Both the position numbers and the translations under genes were made by a program. Below the pieces are notes generated by a model. That model searched no databases, had not been told where the DNA came from, and saw only the letters and a list, made by a program, of their open reading frames with translations. DNA of 39,365 nucleotides, taken from IMG/VR virus record IMGVR_UViG_3300020383_000012, positions 1-39,365 of that record, one strand, 5' to 3'. The first letter of the stretch is position 1, and every line of letters begins with the position of its first letter. The DNA is from a virus. Shown here piece after piece: positions 37,714-39,365 of the stretch.

Positions 37714-38331
37714 ATGATTCAAATCCCGAGAGAAATTTTGGAACTTCACCGTTTAGCCAGCGACGATTCAACACGTCAGGCGCTTAACTCAATCTACTTT
37801 GACATCAACCGTGCCGTGGTCACTAATGGCCACCACCTAACAGCTCTCGAACATGGGATTCCAGTTTTAGATACCGTGCTATTTGAGAAGATTCCCCCAG
37901 ACAGGAGTTGGCCCGATGCTAAAACAACGTCGATGCTAATTCCAAAAGGGATAGCCGAGTCCATTCTAAAAGGGGCGACAAAGCACTGTCTGTTCTCTTT
38001 AGAAGTTTTCCCCCTACAGGGCGAGATTGAAATATCGCGATACGATACGAAATCAGACCAGCGGTTAAAGCTCCGGTTTGATATCGATTACACTGGTTAT
38101 CCGGATATTGACCAAGTTATTAAGCAGAAGTCCGATTATGATGACTTAGAATCAACCGGTCTTTGTGGGCTTTCGCTCAAATACTTATCCGATTTTTTCA
38201 AGTATCTTAAAGCGGTGAAAGCACCATGGGGGGGAATGTTTCGGCAAAAATCAGACTTAGACCCGGTTAGAATTGACGTTGATACGGGCTTTGGGGCCCT
38301 TACTTTCGTTTTGATGCCCATTCGTATCTGA
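37714..38331 (+). CDS. Sliding-clamp-like (DnaN-type) small protein, 205 aa
   Basis: The N-terminal segment (LNSIYFDINRAVVTNGHHLT) has the strand-turn pattern of beta-clamp domains in which a residue pair equivalent to TDGHRL appears, and the C-terminus GFGALTFVLMPIRI closely matches the clamp ending (VxMPMRL). Bacterial DnaN is about 370 aa in three domains; this has about half, so it could form a ring of more subunits, or a decoy or partner of the host clamp. The gene has its own promoter and a strong AAAGGAG site, and ends at a bidirectional terminator. It is less GC-rich than the structural genes. Confidence 0.6.
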   Translation: MIQIPREILELHRLASDDSTRQALNSIYFDINRAVVTNGHHLTALEHGIPVLDTVLFEKIPPDRSWPDAKTTSMLIPKGIAESILKGATKHCLFSLEVFPLQGEIEISRYDTKSDQRLKLRFDIDYTGYPDIDQVIKQKSDYDDLESTGLCGLSLKYLSDFFKYLKAVKAPWGGMFRQKSDLDPVRIDVDTGFGALTFVLMPIRI

Positions 38332-38351
38332 GAAGATACCAGACCAGACAC

Positions 38352-38395
38352 AAAAAAAGCCCCGTGGTTATTAACTAACCACGGGGCTTTTTTTT
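38352..38395. terminator. Bidirectional intrinsic terminator
   Basis: A run of seven A, then GCCCCGTGGTTA (38359-38370), loop TTAAC, TAACCACGGGGC (38376-38387) and eight T. The perfect 12-bp stem with A and T runs on both sides ends the rightward clamp-like gene and the leftward 39176-38411 operon. Confidence 0.95.
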
Positions 38396-38410
38396 ATCTA
38401 CTTAGTTAGA

Positions 38411-38731
38411 CTAGTCACAAATACCCGTCTCGGAAGTGGCATTCCCGCCTGGAACGTGCGGTTCCCAGTTGGAAGAGTCGTTAAACTTGATACGGGCCCG
38501 ACGCTCGCGCGTTCTATCATTCGCGTCTTTTATCATTCTTTCTGCTACCAGCTGGCAATCGTATAGATTCTCGGTGGTATCAATAACGTACTCAGTCCGC
38601 ATGATGTGTTTTTCAAGGGCCCATTCGGCGGCGTGATAATGAACAACTAGGTTAACCGTATACCTGAACTGGCCTTGGTTGGTATCGTCCCGAGCTTCTA
38701 CCACTTCTATATTATGAAAAATATTAAGCAT
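38411..38731 (-). CDS. Hypothetical early protein, 106 aa
   Basis: Starts with the same 14 bases (ATGCTTAATATTTT) as the gene upstream. The protein is rich in charged residues, with beta-like FRYTVNLVVHYH and a helix DCQLVAERMIKDANDRTRER. Unrecognised. It ends just before the bidirectional terminator. Confidence 0.65.
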   Translation of the reverse strand: MLNIFHNIEVVEARDDTNQGQFRYTVNLVVHYHAAEWALEKHIMRTEYVIDTTENLYDCQLVAERMIKDANDRTRERRARIKFNDSSNWEPHVPGGNATSETGICD

Positions 38732-38734
38732 CGG

Positions 38735-38992
38735 TTAGCACCCGTCTACAAGTATGTCAATTTGGCAAGAGTCCGCTTCACTCGGTGCTGTCCCGGCCTT
38801 AATTCTATGTATCAAGTTACGCTTACCTAGCGCTTCGGTGGGCGCCCAAATTGAGTAAGAATCACATCCGAAGTCTGTCTCATATTGAAATTCTATACAT
38901 TGCAAGTTCATTGACTCGCCTAGTTCGCTAGCATTTCCAAACGACATTCCGTCCCAATCAATCGTTTCCCAGCTGTTTAAAATATTAAGCAT
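38735..38992 (-). CDS. Hypothetical early protein, 85 aa
   Basis: GAGGA at good spacing before the ATG at 38992, 8-base overlap with the upstream gene. Acidic, with MNLQCIEFQYETDFGCDSYS in the middle and four Cys overall. No family recognised. The shared MLNI start with its neighbour may reflect a small duplication of the translation start. Confidence 0.65.
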   Translation of the reverse strand: MLNILNSWETIDWDGMSFGNASELGESMNLQCIEFQYETDFGCDSYSIWAPTEALGKRNLIHRIKAGTAPSEADSCQIDILVDGC

Positions 38993-39176
38993 GGTTTTTC
39001 CTCATTTGGTGCATGGCCTGAGCTAGGTCAAGATTAAGATACTTCTGTTTCAACCGGGCGGCTTCTCCCCTTCGACTAGCGCGACACTGAGAGTGTTTAA
39101 CTAACCATTTAAGGCCATATTCAATAGCGGCTAGCTCTTCATGGAAGGCCGGCTTAGGTGCGTGGTAATTAATCAT
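38985..39176 (-). CDS. Small helical early protein, 63 aa
   Basis: AAGGAG before the ATG at 39176, in the ACACTTTTATAAGGAG leader. The protein is basic and helical (FHEELAAIEYGLKWLVKHSQ, then AARLKQKYLNLDLAQAMHQM). First gene of the leftward operon that reads away from the GGCTC repeat block. Unrecognised. Confidence 0.65.
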   Translation of the reverse strand: MINYHAPKPAFHEELAAIEYGLKWLVKHSQCRASRRGEAARLKQKYLNLDLAQAMHQMRKNHA

Positions 39177-39179
39177 CTA

Positions 39180-39245
39180 GAATCTCCTTATAAAAGTGTT
39201 ACCTCTTAATAGGCAGATTATACACTATGCGTATACCATAAAACG
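39180..39245 (-). promoter_or_regulatory. Early promoter and leader for the leftward 39176 operon
   Basis: On the minus strand GTATAC (39236-39231) is followed by a perfect -10 TATAAT (39222-39217) and, 36 bases after GTATAC, by AACACTTTTATAAGGAG. The -35 region is poor. The leader matches those at 37689 and 27581. Confidence 0.55.
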
Positions 39246-39269
39246 ACGTGGGGAATGATTTAATTTATC

Positions 39270-39365
39270 GGGGCTCGGGCTCGGGCTCGGTGGCTGGCTC
39301 AGGCTCGGGCTCGGGCTCGGTGGCTGGCTCAGGCTGGCTCAGGCTGGCTCAGGCTCGGGCTCGGG
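39270..39365. repeat. Right-end GGCTCA/GGCTCGG tandem repeat block
   Basis: About 95 bases of GGCTCGG, GGCTGGCTCA and TGGCTGGCTCA units, continuing into the copy that repeats 7-58 exactly (39314-39365). Joined to the left end it would give a repeat of about 110 bases in a circular map. No gene covers it. Confidence 0.85.

Overview
The window is an essentially complete genome of a tailed, short-tailed (podovirus-like) bacteriophage. A 52-bp exact direct repeat is shared by the two ends (7-58 and 39314-39365), inside a low-complexity block of GGCTCA/GGCTCGG units, so the contig is probably a circular assembly or a molecule opened at a tandem repeat. Most of the genome is GC-rich and tightly packed, with many TAATG, ATGA and GTGA stop/start overlaps. 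No integrase, tRNA, T7-type RNA polymerase, DNA polymerase, tape-measure or tail-tube gene was recognised. This points to a non-temperate podovirus that uses host RNA and DNA polymerases. The host cannot be named from the sequence.

Layout. 159-1788 (-): small unknown genes. 1940-27514 (+): one long structural and lysis operon. It holds a candidate small terminase, a GNAT-like protein, an AT-hook protein, large terminase, portal, scaffold, major capsid, small virion proteins, a fibre with three LamG-like domains, a hidden lipoprotein gene, head-tail adaptor, nozzle-like protein, four internal/ejection-type proteins (one with an S74 autoprocessing domain), holin-like membrane proteins and an M15 peptidase endolysin. 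The lysis end has genes overlapping in different frames. 27602-31545 (+): recombination and replication genes: YqaJ/RecE-like exonuclease, RecT-like annealing protein with a lysine-rich tail, prim-pol, two tiny membrane proteins, VRR-NUC nuclease, XRE repressor-like protein. 31542-33643 (-): small Cys-rich early-type genes behind a good sigma70-like promoter. 33892-35469 (-): D5/SF3 helicase. 35470-36231: gene-free, with an AT-rich core, AAYCGTGCA iterons and a GTAGT repeat array; the best origin candidate. 36232-38331 (+): early genes, including a small protein with a sliding-clamp-like C-terminus. 38411-39176 (-): three small genes.

The most unusual feature is a dispersed nucleotide motif, ACCGGGGGGG (core CCGGGGGGG), found about 37 times by hand count on both strands, in all reading frames, in coding and non-coding DNA. 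About one copy would be expected by chance. An inverted pair forms the stem of an intrinsic terminator, and single copies sit just before several ribosome binding sites. This layout resembles DNA uptake sequences or Chi-like marks of bacterial genomes and is not explained by any gene here. Early genes also share a GTATAC - about 35 bp - AACACTTTT leader.
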